A stretch of 64,000 nt of DNA from Holacanthus passer. Its lineage: Eukaryota; Chordata; Actinopteri; Pomacanthidae. This document shows positions 23,871 to 35,134 of this stretch, piece after piece (positions within the stretch are counted from its first letter, which is position 1; every line of letters begins with the position of its first letter). A program made the translations under genes and the position numbers. Under the pieces are notes generated by a model. It searched no databases. It was not told the DNA's origin and saw only the letters and a program-made list of their open reading frames with translations. The stretch lies in NCBI GenBank assembly GCA_025331565.1, contig JAFREQ010000041.1, positions 1,178,001-1,242,000 on the forward strand, given 5' to 3'.

Positions 23871-24379
23871 GGCTGTACTTGAAAGAGAAGTGGCAGCGGG
23901 GGAAAGAGTGAGTCTCTGCGCTGTGATCAAGTACCTGACAATGTGACAGTTTGATTCAGCTTTTTATTTTTTTTATCGGTGGAGTATACAAACAGAAATT
24001 TCAAGGCAATATTTTTTAGATTTCCTTAATTTGACAACTGCACACCAGCCACAGCAGGAAGCAATAAAACAGCCAGAGTGGATAAACACAAGAGTGATTT
24101 TGTTTACACTTTATTATGGGATTCAGAAAGTCTAGATGCAATCAATTCATAATGAACATATGGATGACTATATCAAATAAATTTAGCGAAGGAGGAATAT
24201 AACAGAGCTAAAGATTTGTTACTTGATTTAAGTCTCACTGGTTACAAAATCCTTTGTGCCACGACATTAATTTGAGACAGAGGAGAGTGATTTTACTTGT
24301 GATTTGTGGACTTGTGAGAATAATTCTATTGTTTTTATACAGAAACCGTATAGTTTGATCTCATTGTACAATTTGTCCA
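23871..24379. other. Unassigned non-coding stretch
   Basis: No feature recognised. Confidence 0.35.
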
Positions 24380-24382
24380 ACA

Positions 24383-24525
24383 CTATGACCCCATTTACAC
24401 TTAATCACCTCATGCGTCTTGGGTGGATAGGATAGCTATCCCATCTCAAAAAAGGTAAATATGAATGTTAATGCTCTGTTCAACGGGGTCATCAATCCAT
24501 AGTTAGTTAGTTTCACTTTTTTTTT
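24383..24525 (+). repeat. Possible MITE-like fragment
   Basis: CCATTTACACTTAATCACCT then CATGCGTCTTGGGTGGATAG resembles fish elements that open 'catttacacctggtattaacatgcgtctcgggtgatccgatc'. It ends in a T-run near 24520. No coding capacity. Confidence 0.4.
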
Positions 24526-25849
24526 TTTCACTAGTTAGGTAGCCAGCTAAAGTTAATTGCATTCATCCAATGGTTTCTGATTCAGCAAAAGTTAAAAGGC
24601 TTTTCTTTCAACTCCATTTGTATAATAGGTTAAAATTCATGTTCAGATGAGGTAACTCTGTACGTGATTATTTTTATTGGAAGATGGGAAGAGATACAGG
24701 ATGAGTTAGGGAACTGAGAGAAAAAGAAAGGGAGAAGGTGATGGAGATGAGAGAAGAAAAGCAAGTACTGCCCATGATAGGATTAGCATTATGTACATGT
24801 GCTGTTCAAATCAAACAAAAACTGATCCTTATCAAATAATGTAATTACCACAGAGATATACATCTTCTTTGGTAATTGCAGTGGAGCCTATAGGCTCAAT
24901 TTAACAACCATGCAAACAACTAGCATAATTATAGTGTAATAATGTTGTATTATTGTATAAATATATTATTGTATAACTGCTTATGTCTATGTACTGTTTG
25001 AGACACACATCTATGATTCAAATCCAAAATGATGCAAACTCAAACACAAAGATGAAATAAAGATGGTGAATGTAATTTTACAAAATACACTTTGGCAGGA
25101 GAGACAAGTGAGGGGTCATAGTGTGAATTTAGCCTTACTTGAACACATATTTTGTCAACATTCATTTTAGATGTTTTGTGTGGCGCACTGTGGCGTAACC
25201 TGATTCTCATGGATTACTGTTTGACAGATCATTTATTCCACTGCCCTGACATGGTTTTAAAGCAATTATAATTAAGATTTTGCTTTCAAAATGTCTCAAA
25301 ATGTGCAAATTCAGATAAGGGAAATCAAAAATATTTATAACCCATGTAACAAGCTCAGTTTTTGGACCTTGATATTTCCAAAATCCTACGTACAGCCCTG
25401 CGGGTGTACAGAGTGATGTGTACCACAAAATATGCAATCACTGGATCACTATGAATTTCTGAACTGCAAATTTTCAAACTGGATTCATAATTTCTGTTAC
25501 TTCTCGAGTTTACAGTTGTCTTTTTGAGTTTATACTGCTTGCTGCTGGCACTGGAGCAGAATATCAAAATTTTGGACAACTGAAGGGAGCAAGCAGGGTG
25601 GGATGAGTGGGTAGCAACTAACTTGGCTGAATGTAAAAGACTGGCATACCCGTCAGTGAAGCAAACATAAACTAGAATAGCACTTAAACAGGCAGTAACG
25701 GATTTATGGTCACTTGGTGGAAGCTGCAAACACAACACTGACACGTTATTACCAGATGAAGTTGTTAAGGCTAATGTGTCAGTAAACGGTTGCCTGTTTA
25801 CCACATACAGAGCAAACATAAACATAATTCATCCTTTCACATCTGACTT
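24526..25849. other. Unassigned non-coding stretch
   Basis: AT-rich, with palindromic TATTGTATAAATATATTATT-like text near 24950-24975. The minus-strand frames of 76 and 156 codons (25207-25825) have no recognised domain and low-complexity Ser-rich parts. Confidence 0.35.
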
Positions 25850-26095
25850 GGTCTCCACCAACTCCTGAGAAAAATATCCAGCTCTTTTGGTGCTAGATCC
25901 TCCTCTATGTTCATCATCTAGTCACTAAATATCTGTAAGGCTCGGCAAAAGGCATCGTAAAGCTGAGGAGAACTGTAGAGTTGGGCGATAAGTCTGTGGG
26001 TTCATCACTACGAGTGACCCATTTCACAGTCCTACTCATCTGAGCCATTGTTGTTATAAAAACTTTTATTATAGCCACTTTAAACCCCATCTTGC
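25850..26095 (-). repeat. Mid-repetitive teleost element, family A, antisense copy
   Basis: On the minus strand it reads AACAACAATGGCTCAGATGA, ACCCACAGACTTATCGCCCA, ACTCTACAGTTCTCCTCAGC and GAGCTGGATATTTTTCTCAG, then GAGTTGGTGGAGACC. The central and terminal blocks align with the copy at 54240-54560. Confidence 0.65.
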
Positions 26096-26599
26096 TACTT
26101 TACAAATACTAAAACAATGTTTGAGTTGTTGAGTATAATAAGAGAATAATGCAGCAAAGTAAAATAACAAGTACATCATAGTAATAGTCCATCCATAGTA
26201 ATCTTATATACACACTACATATGGACAGATCAATGTTATAGCGCAGTGCAGCCACAGTCTATTCATCTATTGATATACTCCCCATTAATGTGGCATATGG
26301 ACTTCATATGGAGTGGCACTCTAGTGCAGGGCTAGTGAGTGGAAATTGGTTTGGGAAAGGGCCCATAAGTGATGCTGCACCTTAGGACACTATTACATGG
26401 GCTCAGCTGTCGGCCACGATGGAGGCCACTTGGTTAAAACCTGTCGAGAAGTAGTGTACCTGCAGCCAGTAGCTGACCCGGAGTGATCTCTGGTACTGCT
26501 CCACAGTGTGGCGGCATGGCAGTTCAGGATCGTTATCAAGCCACACAGCCACACACTTCCATATAATGTGAGCAGGATCTCAGACGCGTGTGACAGCAT
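26096..26599. other. Unassigned non-coding stretch
   Basis: No gene or recognised repeat. Confidence 0.35.
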
Positions 26600-26835
26600 A
26601 TTGACAGTAACAGCAACTCACTTCCATTAGCTGATATCAGCCACTCGAGTGGCTGTTTGGCTGCTGAAGTTGGTGCAATCAGATTGTGGCGACACAGCCA
26701 TTTCCTGAAGCTGATTTGTCGGAGCATGAATCTGTTTGCTGTGCATGGTGTCAGGAGATTACAGGCGCTCTCAGACTGACGTGGGCAGCCAGCCTTTAAA
26801 TAGCTCACAAGGCCATTAATTTATTTACACAGATA
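26600..26835. promoter_or_regulatory. Candidate conserved non-coding element
   Basis: A low-repeat block with a 14-base perfect palindrome (GCCACTCGAGTGGC at about 26640), TTTAAATAGCTCACAAGGCC and ATTAATTTATTTACACAG. It lacks TE signatures and a convincing frame. Selected by texture only. Confidence 0.25.
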
Positions 26836-27049
26836 AAATGCTCCGACTTGCACGTGCAGTCATTCATATAAATACACAGATATGTATGCAATCACGCACA
26901 CACATTACAAATGTTGAGTGTAAAGGGTGAGCAATTTTAATTATTTAAAAGGAGAGCAAAAACAGAACTTCTTGCATTTACATCATTTTAAATGAAAATC
27001 ACAACACATAAAATAATGCCTTTTACATTTTCAAACATTTTGGTACTAT

Positions 27050-27545
27050 TTCCTAATGTGTTTCACGTTATAGAGTGATTTATAATGGCTTAATAAATCA
27101 CTTATTAATGCTTTATAGGTCTGTTACACTAACTTTAACTTAACTTTACTTAGTAAAAATCTATGTGATGAATAAGTAATAGTCATTAGTAAAGGGTAAC
27201 AAGTATGTCACTAATAAGCCCTCCAGTCTGCAGTGTTAATAAGCCATTAATAAAGAATCTAGAATCTTACTTTCTAATAAGACAACAACAAAACTTAGTA
27301 ATTCATTTGCACTTCTAAATGTTAACAAATAGCTAATTGAGGATTTTGCAACATTTCATCAAGTCTGCAGTTATGAATGTTAATAACTCAGTCACTCACT
27401 AAGGCTCACTGGTTTCTCATGATCTAATAAAACAGTAGTAAAAGTTATTTATTATTTGCAGTTATAAATGTCAATAATTGGCCAATATAGGGTTTTCAAG
27501 TCTGCAGTTGTTGATCTTGATAAGCTGTCAATAAATAGATTATGG
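27050..27545. repeat. Degenerate tandem-like array of TAATAA/TCTGCAGTT units
   Basis: Short related units recur: TCTGCAGTGTTAATAAGCCA (27228), TCTGCAGTTATGAATGTTAA (27364), TTTGCAGTTATAAATGTCAA (27457) and TCTGCAGTTGTTGATCTTGA (27505), with intervening CATTAATAAAG/CACTTATTAATG text. Spacing is irregular (about 136, 93 and 48 bases). No coding frame. I read it as an old, decayed tandem repeat or a repeat-internal array. Confidence 0.55.
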
Positions 27546-27847
27546 TCCGTGTGCCTTCTACCACTTTTCCAGAAGGTCAGAGGTCAAACGAAAACATGGC
27601 ATTAACTTCCTGATAATCCAAAACCACTCAATTGCAAACCAAATGTTTTCTTCATTAATTGCTTTTAGCTGATCTATTCATTATTCAGTAAAAGTTTTCA
27701 TCATTAATCATTTAATCATAAACTATCAAAAACAATAGTGTATAGGTGTATAAAAACAAAATAGATGTTGTATTGCCTGTTCATTTTAACTCATAATAAA
27801 CTAAATAAACTTATATTGTCATGTGTCATCCAGTTTGTGAAAGAGTC
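27546..27847. other. Unassigned AT-rich spacer
   Basis: No feature recognised. Confidence 0.3.
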
Positions 27848-27936
27848 TGCAGACAGGCTAGCAGCTCTGTGATGCTGTACTTAGGCACAGATGTGCTTTG
27901 ACCAACTAACATTGCCATCCCTAGAGCCACAACACT
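27848..27936 (-). repeat. Percomorph repeat family B, internally deleted antisense copy
   Basis: The plus strand reads GGCTAGCAGCTCTGTGATGC, TGTACTTAGGCACAGATGTG and CTTTGA, then jumps to CCAACTAACATTGCCATCCC. On the minus strand this joins the start of the family ('gggatggcaatgtta...') directly to its far end ('tgcctaagtacagcatcacagagctgctagc'), so the whole middle is deleted. Other copies are at 45180-45420, 50560-50730 and 59030-59800. Confidence 0.6.
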
Positions 27937-28229
27937 GGCAAAAAAAAGGTACAACTAGTATAGTACAGACACTATAGTATCATTAGGCAAAATCAAAATC
28001 TCAAGAGATGAAAAAGTAAAAGAATATAATTAAAAAGAATTAAAAGTCTTTCATGTTGCCTTCATGCCAAGTTACCAACATTTGCTAGTTGAGGTCTTGA
28101 GTTTTTGTCGTTTTTCCTTTAATCATCGCAAAGAGCTCACAAAGAGATTTCAGACAATACACAAAACTTGTTTCAGTTTCCCAAATGTCACTTACACTCC
28201 TTTTTGCACGCTGACTGTTAAATAGAGTG

Positions 28230-28405
28230 ATCACAGGCAGCATGGTGCCTGAGTGGTTAGTGCTGCCTCCTCACAGCAAGGTCCCTTTGTTTGGATCTTG
28301 GCCCTGTTCCTTTGAATGTGGGGTTTGCATGTTTTGGCTGTGTTTGTGCCAGTTTCCTACCACAAAAAGAGGCACTGCGTCTCATGCTTCATGTGGTAGT
28401 CAAAC
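28230..28405 (+). mobile_element. tRNA-derived SINE-like element
   Basis: GGTGCCTGAGTGGTTAGTGC resembles a pol III A box region, and GGTCCCTTTGTTTGGATCTT is a decayed B box region (consensus 'ggttcgaatcc'). Downstream, GTGGGGTTTGCATGTTTTGG and CCAGTTTCCTACCACAAAAA match the body I recall for a widespread fish SINE ('tgtggagtttgcatgttctcc...tttcctcccacagtcc'). The pol III promoter is degraded. The 93- and 77-codon frames across it are by-products. Confidence 0.65.
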
Positions 28406-28485
28406 AATCACCCTCAGAAATGATCTTAACCACGGAACTGAAAGGCAAAATACCACATTTTGTGTGGGCCACATGGTCCAAGGTG

Positions 28486-28525
28486 AGACAAGACAAGAGG
28501 TTTATTGATGAGCAACTCGTGTAGA
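28486..28525 (-). mobile_element. Possible antisense LINE 3' tail
   Basis: GACAAGACAAGAGGTTTATT on the plus strand reads on the minus strand as AATAAACC followed by a CTTGTCTTGTC tail, similar to a LINE terminus. Weak call. Confidence 0.3.
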
Positions 28526-30980
28526 TTTGGAAAAGAAACACTGTTATATATCATTAATACATATGTTACAAGGACACATATATCATGGGTAGTTATCCGG
28601 TCCTGTCTTCAGTATTTTCTGATTTCCTTACTCTTACTGTGGCTCTCAACCCTCTGGTTCTGGCTGAAGACATAAATCTTTAAAAACAGTTCACAAATAT
28701 ACTGTAAGCCTATTGTTCATTGTTCATCGTATTGTGCATTGTTCATTCAGTGAGCTAGCGAACTATGTAGCAAGAAGACCTATCCATTCATAATTCACTC
28801 TACAAAGTTATGCATGGTATCTTCAGACTGCGAAATGACCATCAATGAGCACAAAACATCAGGGCCCTGGTTTTCACACATGAACTACTGAGTTATCCAG
28901 ATTAGAATGTTGACGATTTGACAAAAGTCTGGATGTTTTGATTCTTCAAAACTGCTTCAAATCCATCTATAACTGTTGTCATAGCAACACGTCCTTTATC
29001 TCAAACCTGCAAAAGTGCAGCTTATTGACTTGGATCATGATCAAGATGTTTTAGAGTGAACCCCAAACATTGAAGCCAAATACAAATAAGTTGCTCTCAT
29101 AGATTCATATTAAAATAATGTTGATATAATTATGATTCTAGACAAAAACATGCATGTTATTGATAAATCATGATGATCCGTTGGTGTAATCATCATGACT
29201 TATATCACAATTTTCTCAGCTTAATGAAGAGTTACCTATACTTATACATAATAATATATACAGCAAAGTACAATTTTTCAATTAAAGCTGCTCAGTGAGA
29301 GGTTTTAGTGGGGTATCACATGATTCAGTTAAACGTCTCTTGCATGTCCATTGGAAAACCTCACCACTGACATCAGTTGTAGTCTGACAGCATTCACTGG
29401 CCATATCTAACTGTTAACAGTGATGGAAGTGTTGAAACATTGTGGAGCACAACAGTAACAATGCAGCAACACAGAAAATGAGACTTTGTCCATGAATCCA
29501 TTGCCCCAGTGCATGCTGGGAGGGTACACCTACACACCGACTGCATGTAACAGCAATCACATGATCAGCACTCAGGCTGTCATGGTTTCAACCCTCTACT
29601 CATTTTTTTCTTTATTTGAAAAAAAAAAACTTGTGCACTGTTATTCAATGTAACTCCATATAAGATTAGTCAGATAAGATAAGTAAGCTAACTGGGAGTT
29701 CACTGGACAATATTAGCCTGATAACAGCATGTTATCCTGAGTTAGTTAAGCCACATTTGAAGGGCCTAGATCTATGTACATGATGAAGAAACCAGACATG
29801 TGGCTCAGAGGTCTGGAGGCTTAGTTTTGGACAGCTAAAGAATAACATATATCAAATTTTGCATACTTACACAATATTTGCTAATGGCATGAATTCATTC
29901 TGGGTTTGGGCCTTTTCATGGGATTTGTTGACACTAAGACAAATAATCCGGGCCATTTATGTAAACATATCACAGATGAATCAAGAGCACATGGAAGACT
30001 GGACCTAATCTCTTTGGAAAAGCAAAACAAAAAACCACATGTACACAGACTTTGTTTGACACAGCAGACTCTAGCTATATATCATAATGTGCAGTTGTCA
30101 GTTGTCCTCATCGTGACATATGCGATAAATCACAGGCAGCAAAGTATGAAATTCACCAGACTGCCTTCTGTCTACTGACCGGCTAAGGTCAGCGATACGC
30201 CATGTGAAGCACAGAATACAGAGGAAATAGGAAAAAGCCCTCTGGTTGGTGGGGTTGTGTTTGTAGGTCTGATTTGAACAGTCTCCACGGCATCACACGC
30301 TCCTGCTGTGGCATGATGGGAAAGGCTTTAATTTGCTCTCATTGTGCAGCTTAGACTTTTCCCCATGGATATTAGGGGATTAAGGCGGTGGTATTGCTCA
30401 GTGTGAAGTAGCAGCAGTTAGATAATCAGATACTGTACCACTTAGCATTTACTTTGCAGGTCTAATGTTATGAGCCTCATTCGTGTATCGTATTCTTTAG
30501 ACTGGCCGTGTGAAGGCGGCCCCTTACTGGTAGCCTGGCTTTTGAACGGCCCTCCAAGGTTGCCTGTGGGGTAACAATGGCTAGCAGGTGGCGGCTTCTT
30601 TCGAGGGTTTAAGGCTTACCTCCAGCCAAAACAGCTACTTAACTTTAGCGTCTCCGGATGAGAAGAATAGTAAGCAGCTTGCTCTATTTGATGAAGTGAT
30701 GGGTGAGAGGAGCTATGGTGCCAGGATAAGCTATTTGCCAAGACGATATTGTCTGGCTCTAAAATACTGAAAGGCTTGAGTATTTCAGGCGGCAGTATTC
30801 AGTATGTTCAAGTACATTGTGAGTGATACATGTAGCTAAAATTGAACAGCCTTGGTTTTTCAGGGCTTTGTTGTGGTTGTTAGGGGAGACGCAATTAACC
30901 AGGTCACCTCTTAATTACATGGTCACCCTTTCTCAGTACCACCTGCTCATTAACCGAGTCTCTGTCAGTCAAGACTGAAG
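28526..30980. other. Unassigned non-coding stretch
   Basis: No supported gene. The stretch 29380-29580 (with CAGTGCATGCTGGGAGGG) and 30480-30780 (GC-richer, a 60-codon frame) may hold old repeats, but I cannot assign them. Confidence 0.35.
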
Positions 30981-30983
30981 AGG

Positions 30984-31135
30984 GCAGTAGTGGCCCAGAG
31001 TCTGGACATGCTATAGGCCTGTGACCCGGAAAGTTGCCAGTTGGAATCCCAAAGTGAAACAGATTTGAAACAGATGTCAAGGTGCCATGCCTGTAGTGGG
31101 CAGCTGCTACAAAATAATGGTGATTATGGCAGTCA
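30984..31135 (+). mobile_element. tRNA-derived SINE-like element, second family
   Basis: AGTGGCCCAGAGTCTGGACA (A-box-like), GGCCTGTGACCCGGAAAGTT, then GCCAGTTGGAATCCC (B-box-like, close to 'ggttcgaatccc'). The tRNA-like head is followed by a diverged body ending in a non-matching tail. It differs from the elements at 28230 and 62870. The 121-codon minus frame over it (30904-31269) is a shadow. Confidence 0.65.
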
Positions 31136-32721
31136 GGACTGCTGAGAGTTACTGATGGCTCATTTGGCGAAGGCAAATTCTGACATTTGCCCGTCGTCAA
31201 AAACCACAGTTCATTTCTTGAGACCATAGGCACAGTGGGGGCAGAAGGCTCCAGCAAAAAATGTCTCAAATAATCTGGAAGAAAGAAACATTAAAACTGG
31301 CTAAATTCTTCTCTTATATGTTCTAAATATTAGTGGATCTCCCGTGTACTGGTACAGTTGACCGAGACACACATACATGTTTTTAAAGTTGTGGCTTTAA
31401 CAAGTTTCCTACGTTCCCTACTGTCCTATTTCCATCCATCTGTTCATTTATTATTGCTTTTCTTCTGCACCTGACTGCAGAATTATTACCACCAACCATG
31501 TGTCTAACTCCTAATATTCATGTAACAGTAGTGGATGGAAATGCATTTTCTTTGGCAGATTTTCTCAAAATTTGGTGACAATTTGCATGGATCTTGTTGG
31601 CCACTTGACTTTTGTGACAGAAGACAACATTTTTGCACAAATCTTTTATGTTCAACTAAAGTGAAATAGCAAAGCATTTCCACAGTCCTGACATATTAGA
31701 GAAAGGAGAGAAAGTTATCATGGTTTATTAAGTGTCTGCCAGTGTGTTTGTGAATGAATGGATATCAAGTCAGCAAACATTTTAATAGTTTATTGTGACT
31801 GATGAGCATTAGTTTTGTTTCTTGACTGGTTTGTGTGTTGTCAGTCAGTACTGACATATGCCTATGCATTTTGTGATGACTCACACTTGTACAACTTTGT
31901 GCTGTGAGCAGGCTTTTACTCCAACTGGACTTGCCGAATGATATTTCATCATCTCACTTGCGGCAGCACCATCAACACGGCCCTCGGCGTTTTCTTTAAT
32001 GCGGTGCCATTTTTGGAATGCCTGCTAACTACGTCCTGCTGGGTTCAAACCTGCCTGTAAAATCTGTTGCATGTCATCCCAGTTTCTCTCCTCACTGTAT
32101 TTCCTTTACACCGTGAGTTGGGACATAGAGGCAAGAAGTCATCAAAAAGTAATCTATGAAATCCAGTTACGCCAAGTTGATATGCACCTGTCGAGAAGGC
32201 GCTTCCCACAGAGTTTAATTGCAACGAAGTAACAGAAAACAGTGGAATGTTATTTTGATCAGACTATTGCTACAGCTATGTGGCTGACTGTTCCTATCAT
32301 TGAACATTCAGTGTGCAAACTTCATCACAACTGACAATTCCCATCTTGACCGTGCCCATGGGAATCATTCTTTTCACTACCTTTCAGCATGATGTCAACT
32401 CTGTATCAAGATCATACAGATAGTAAATCAGTAACAGCTGTTTATTTTCACAGCTGTGTCATCTCTTTGCTTGACGTAGTATTTTCCAGGGACCGTAAGA
32501 GATTTCCATTGGTTTTTACACAAGATGGGGGATAGATAGGGATACATGATGAGAGAACACTGGTGACAATTTTGTTTGTTTGTGACAATGAAAAGAAGAT
32601 CCTCATTTAGAAGAATCCTCAATAATGGCACTTTTTATGTTTGTTTTAAAATAGGTTTTAGATCTTAGATACTCAGTCAGATGATTTATTAGGGGTAAGG
32701 TGAAGATTTCAGTAGTTTTCA
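31136..32721. other. Unassigned non-coding stretch
   Basis: No gene, known repeat family or regulatory signature recognised. Confidence 0.4.
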
Positions 32722-32945
32722 AAGTATTCAGATCCTTTACTTAAGCAAAAGTAGCATTACCACAAGGTAGAACTACTCCATCACATTAACACTTAACTTA
32801 CTTACTATTTACTATTCCAAAAGTAAAACTTATCCTTATGCTGAAAGTCCCAGATGTGCAATGCTGTATTTTCACATATTATACATAGTACTGGATGATT
32901 ACTGGTGCATCATTTTTTAAGGACCATTTTATAATATTTTCTAAC
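32722..32945 (+). mobile_element. Left half of a split non-autonomous element (family C)
   Basis: AAGTATTCAGATCCTTTACT then TAAGCAAAAGTAGCATTACC and ACTACTCCATCACATT match the head I recall for a very common percomorph element ('aagtattcagatcctttacttaagtaaaagtacc...'). The right half resumes at 34904 after about 2 kb of unrelated insertion. No coding capacity. Confidence 0.7.
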
Positions 32946-33067
32946 AAGACATATGTTATATGAGAAGTTTACATATTTATAACTTTTGGCTTTACTGTGG
33001 TTAATGATAACTTAACAGCTGATAGCATCTTAATTAGTAGTCAGTATGCAAGAACAACCCTTTGTTT

Positions 33068-33207
33068 TGCAGCAAAAATGTTTTTTAGCAACCTGGTAAC
33101 CCAGAAGTTGCTCTTGGTAATATAAAGTATAATCCATGATGTGCAGACCATTATTAAACCCAGTGATGACAACCAATAAAACCCTCACAGCATATAATGC
33201 CTGATGA
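33068..33207 (+). repeat. Direct repeat 1 flanking the LINE fragment
   Basis: CAGCAAAAATGTTTTTTAGC, AACCTGGTAACCCAGAAGTT and GCTCTT, then AAAGTATAAT and GCAGACCATTATTAAACC. It aligns, with indels, to 34228-34385. Its right edge abuts the start of the LINE homology at about 33208. Confidence 0.75.
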
Positions 33208-34050
33208 ACTGACATTGTCAGTCTCTTAAATGATAATGAGTGCGAACATGGACCAGTGGTTGCAGACTTTGTGGCTTGGTATAATGAGTTTCATCTAAGG
33301 ATAAATGTGGCAAAAACCAAAGCCGTGATAACATTTAGAAGAACACAGTCCAGTATAACAGAACCATTACAGACACAGACACTAATGTTGTTCCTGAGTA
33401 CAAATACTTGGGCACTATCATTGATAATAAGCTTTTATTCAAGTCAGACACTGATAGTGCAAAAGGTCCAGCAGTGTTTGTTCTCTCTAAGAAAGATGGA
33501 TTATTTTAACGTGTGCAATGTTCTTTGACTTTGTTTATCAGTGTTTTATTACTGTATTGTGGCTTGGTGTGGTTTCCTGAGTCTGGTAAATAAAATTAGG
33601 CTGGCTAAGCTGGTCAGGGTGGCCAGCAAGGTGATTGGGGGGCAGCAAGCCAGGCTTCAGGACATTTATTGTAAAAGGCTTATCAGTAAGGGCCAAATGA
33701 TTCTGAACCATCCTGATTAAACGTCCTGACTTCATAAGGAGTGTGTTTTCTTCAGGCTGCTGCCACAGGATGCTCAAAATAAAAGTGTTTCAGACTTTCA
33801 TTCCTGTTGCCACGGACAGACTGAACCTCTCATGTAAGAAAGACTTACCCTTTGTCTTACCGGGAACTGTATTTTGTTCACCTCTATATGTTATTTTAAT
33901 ACATACGGCATGATTTATTGCTTTCATTTCCTTTCCTGTCCTATTGATTATTGCTGCTTATTGTTCATCAGCGTATGCCTGTGACCTGTGTGCCGGCCTG
34001 CAAACCAAATTTCCTCCTGAATAATAATTTGAAGGTTAAAGTTGAAGCTA
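33208..34050 (+). pseudogene. 5'-truncated, frameshifted LINE ORF2 3' portion with 3' terminus
   Basis: The plus strand encodes, in shifting frames, the C-terminal half of a non-LTR reverse transcriptase. IVSLLNDNECEHGPVVADFV and AWYNEFHLRINVAKTKAVI come first (33214-33330), where the family has 'W.N...L.LNVSKTK..I.DFRR'. Then EYKYLGTIIDNKLLFKSDTD (about 33396, one frame away), VQKVQQCLFSLRKMDYFNVC (33450), and after stops ATDRLNLSCKKDLPFVLPGT (33813). It ends with CAAATTTCCTCCTGAATAAT and a GTTAAAGTTGAAGCTAAAGC tail, the decayed 'cggggataataaagttgaa' terminus. Several frameshifts and stops make it inactive. The 90-codon open frame (33256-33528) crosses one of these shifts and is not a gene. 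Confidence 0.85.
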
Positions 34051-34227
34051 AAGCTGCCTTGTTAGGGAGTGAGTCCTAAGGTCTGCAAGGCTGTCAATAC
34101 ACTGATTTTGGCACCGTGACTTTTTTTCGCTGGCCAATGGGAGAACTGTCCATTAAAGTCACCTTCCTGGTTAATCAAATAGCAAGTTCTAAAGACAAAG
34201 CAGGTTATTCTGGTGGAGGTCATACAC

Positions 34228-34385
34228 CAGCAAAATGGATTTTTAGAAACCTGATAACCCAGAGGTTGCTCTTTGCAATGTGTCCCGACCACTACAAAGT
34301 ATAATAATCAATAATATGCAAACCATTAATAAACCAGTACAATCCATATGACACATCATAATGCCTTAAATACTGCATATTCTAA
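34228..34385 (+). repeat. Direct repeat 2 flanking the LINE fragment
   Basis: CAGCAAAATGGATTTTTAGA, AACCTGATAACCCAGAGGTT and GCTCTTTGCAAT, then AAAGTATAATAATCAATAAT and GCAAACCATTAATAAACC. It is a diverged copy of 33068-33207 in the same orientation about 1.16 kb away, with an extra ~11 bases (TGTGTCCCGAC) in the middle. Confidence 0.75.
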
Positions 34386-34903
34386 TGGAACTGTATGAGC
34401 TAAAATAAAGTCAATCAAACACTGATTCTTGTGTTTCTTTACTGTTTTTATTTGTCCACCTACCCAGTTAAAATGACAAAGGTTTGTGTGCTTGCTGCAA
34501 GCCGGTGTCCATAATCAAAGCCAAAGATTATTTATGAGGGAAGAATCTCCAATGTCTAACATCACTGTACAACCACGAGTGGACTGCGTGTTTCAGTAGT
34601 TCCATGAGCTCCAACGGAGTAATACCTCTTCTCTCTAGCTGATCATTTCATGTCATTGCCAATTTCAGAGTTACATTCTCCAGTTAAACTTCAGTATTTG
34701 ACTGAAGCATCTCATGAAAAATAAGTTTTGCCAAATGTTGTGGGCTGCAGCTCTCATTTCAATGTGCCTGAAACATATTTAATCCTGAAAACTGCATATC
34801 TTCTGCAGCTATTTACTTAATTACACATCGGAGCGGGCTTGGTATCAGCAGATACCCAATGTTTAAGGACTGAAATTGGGACTGGGGCCAAAAAAAACTG
34901 TTA
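34386..34903. other. Unassigned part of the insert within the split element
   Basis: No recognised family. It lies between direct repeat 2 and the right half of the family C element, so it should belong to the inserted material or to a second insertion. Confidence 0.35.
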
Positions 34904-35134
34904 TCTAGTAAAATATGCATCATAGTTTATGAGGTCATATGTTTTCTGTGTAAAATCTGCGACATAAGTAAGTAAATTGTCAAATAACTGTAGTGGAGAA
35001 AAAACTATGCTTCCCTCTGAAATGTAGTTGAATAGAAAAAAACAGTGGCAAAAAAATACCCAAGTGAAGTATAAATATCTTTAAATTGTACTTTAAAGTA
35101 CTTGAGTGAAAGTACTTACCACTACTCATGACAT
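34904..35134 (+). mobile_element. Right half of the split family C element
   Basis: AAAATATGCATCATAGTTTA, GTCATATGTTTTCTGTGTAA, CTCTGAAATGTAGTTGAATA, TTTAAAGTACTTGAGTGAAA and GTACTTACCACTACTC match the tail I recall for the 'acttaagtaaaagta' element ('...gtgtaaaatct...ctctgaaatgtagtggagtag...acttgagtaaatgtacttagttac...'). Same orientation as 32722-32945. Confidence 0.7.

Noticed and set aside
25355..25825. 156-codon minus-strand frame
   Set aside because: Ser-rich and low in pattern, no recognised domain, and adjoining a repeat copy. Length is within chance for 64 kb in six frames.
28230..28405. Functional tRNA gene
   Set aside because: The A and B boxes are degraded, the cloverleaf cannot be completed and a SINE body follows.
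30904..31269. 121-codon minus-strand frame
   Set aside because: It lies antisense across a tRNA-derived SINE.
33256..33528. Possible intact reverse-transcriptase gene
   Set aside because: Alignment to the expected motif order requires frame changes (YLGTIID lies in another frame) and stops follow, so it is a fossil.
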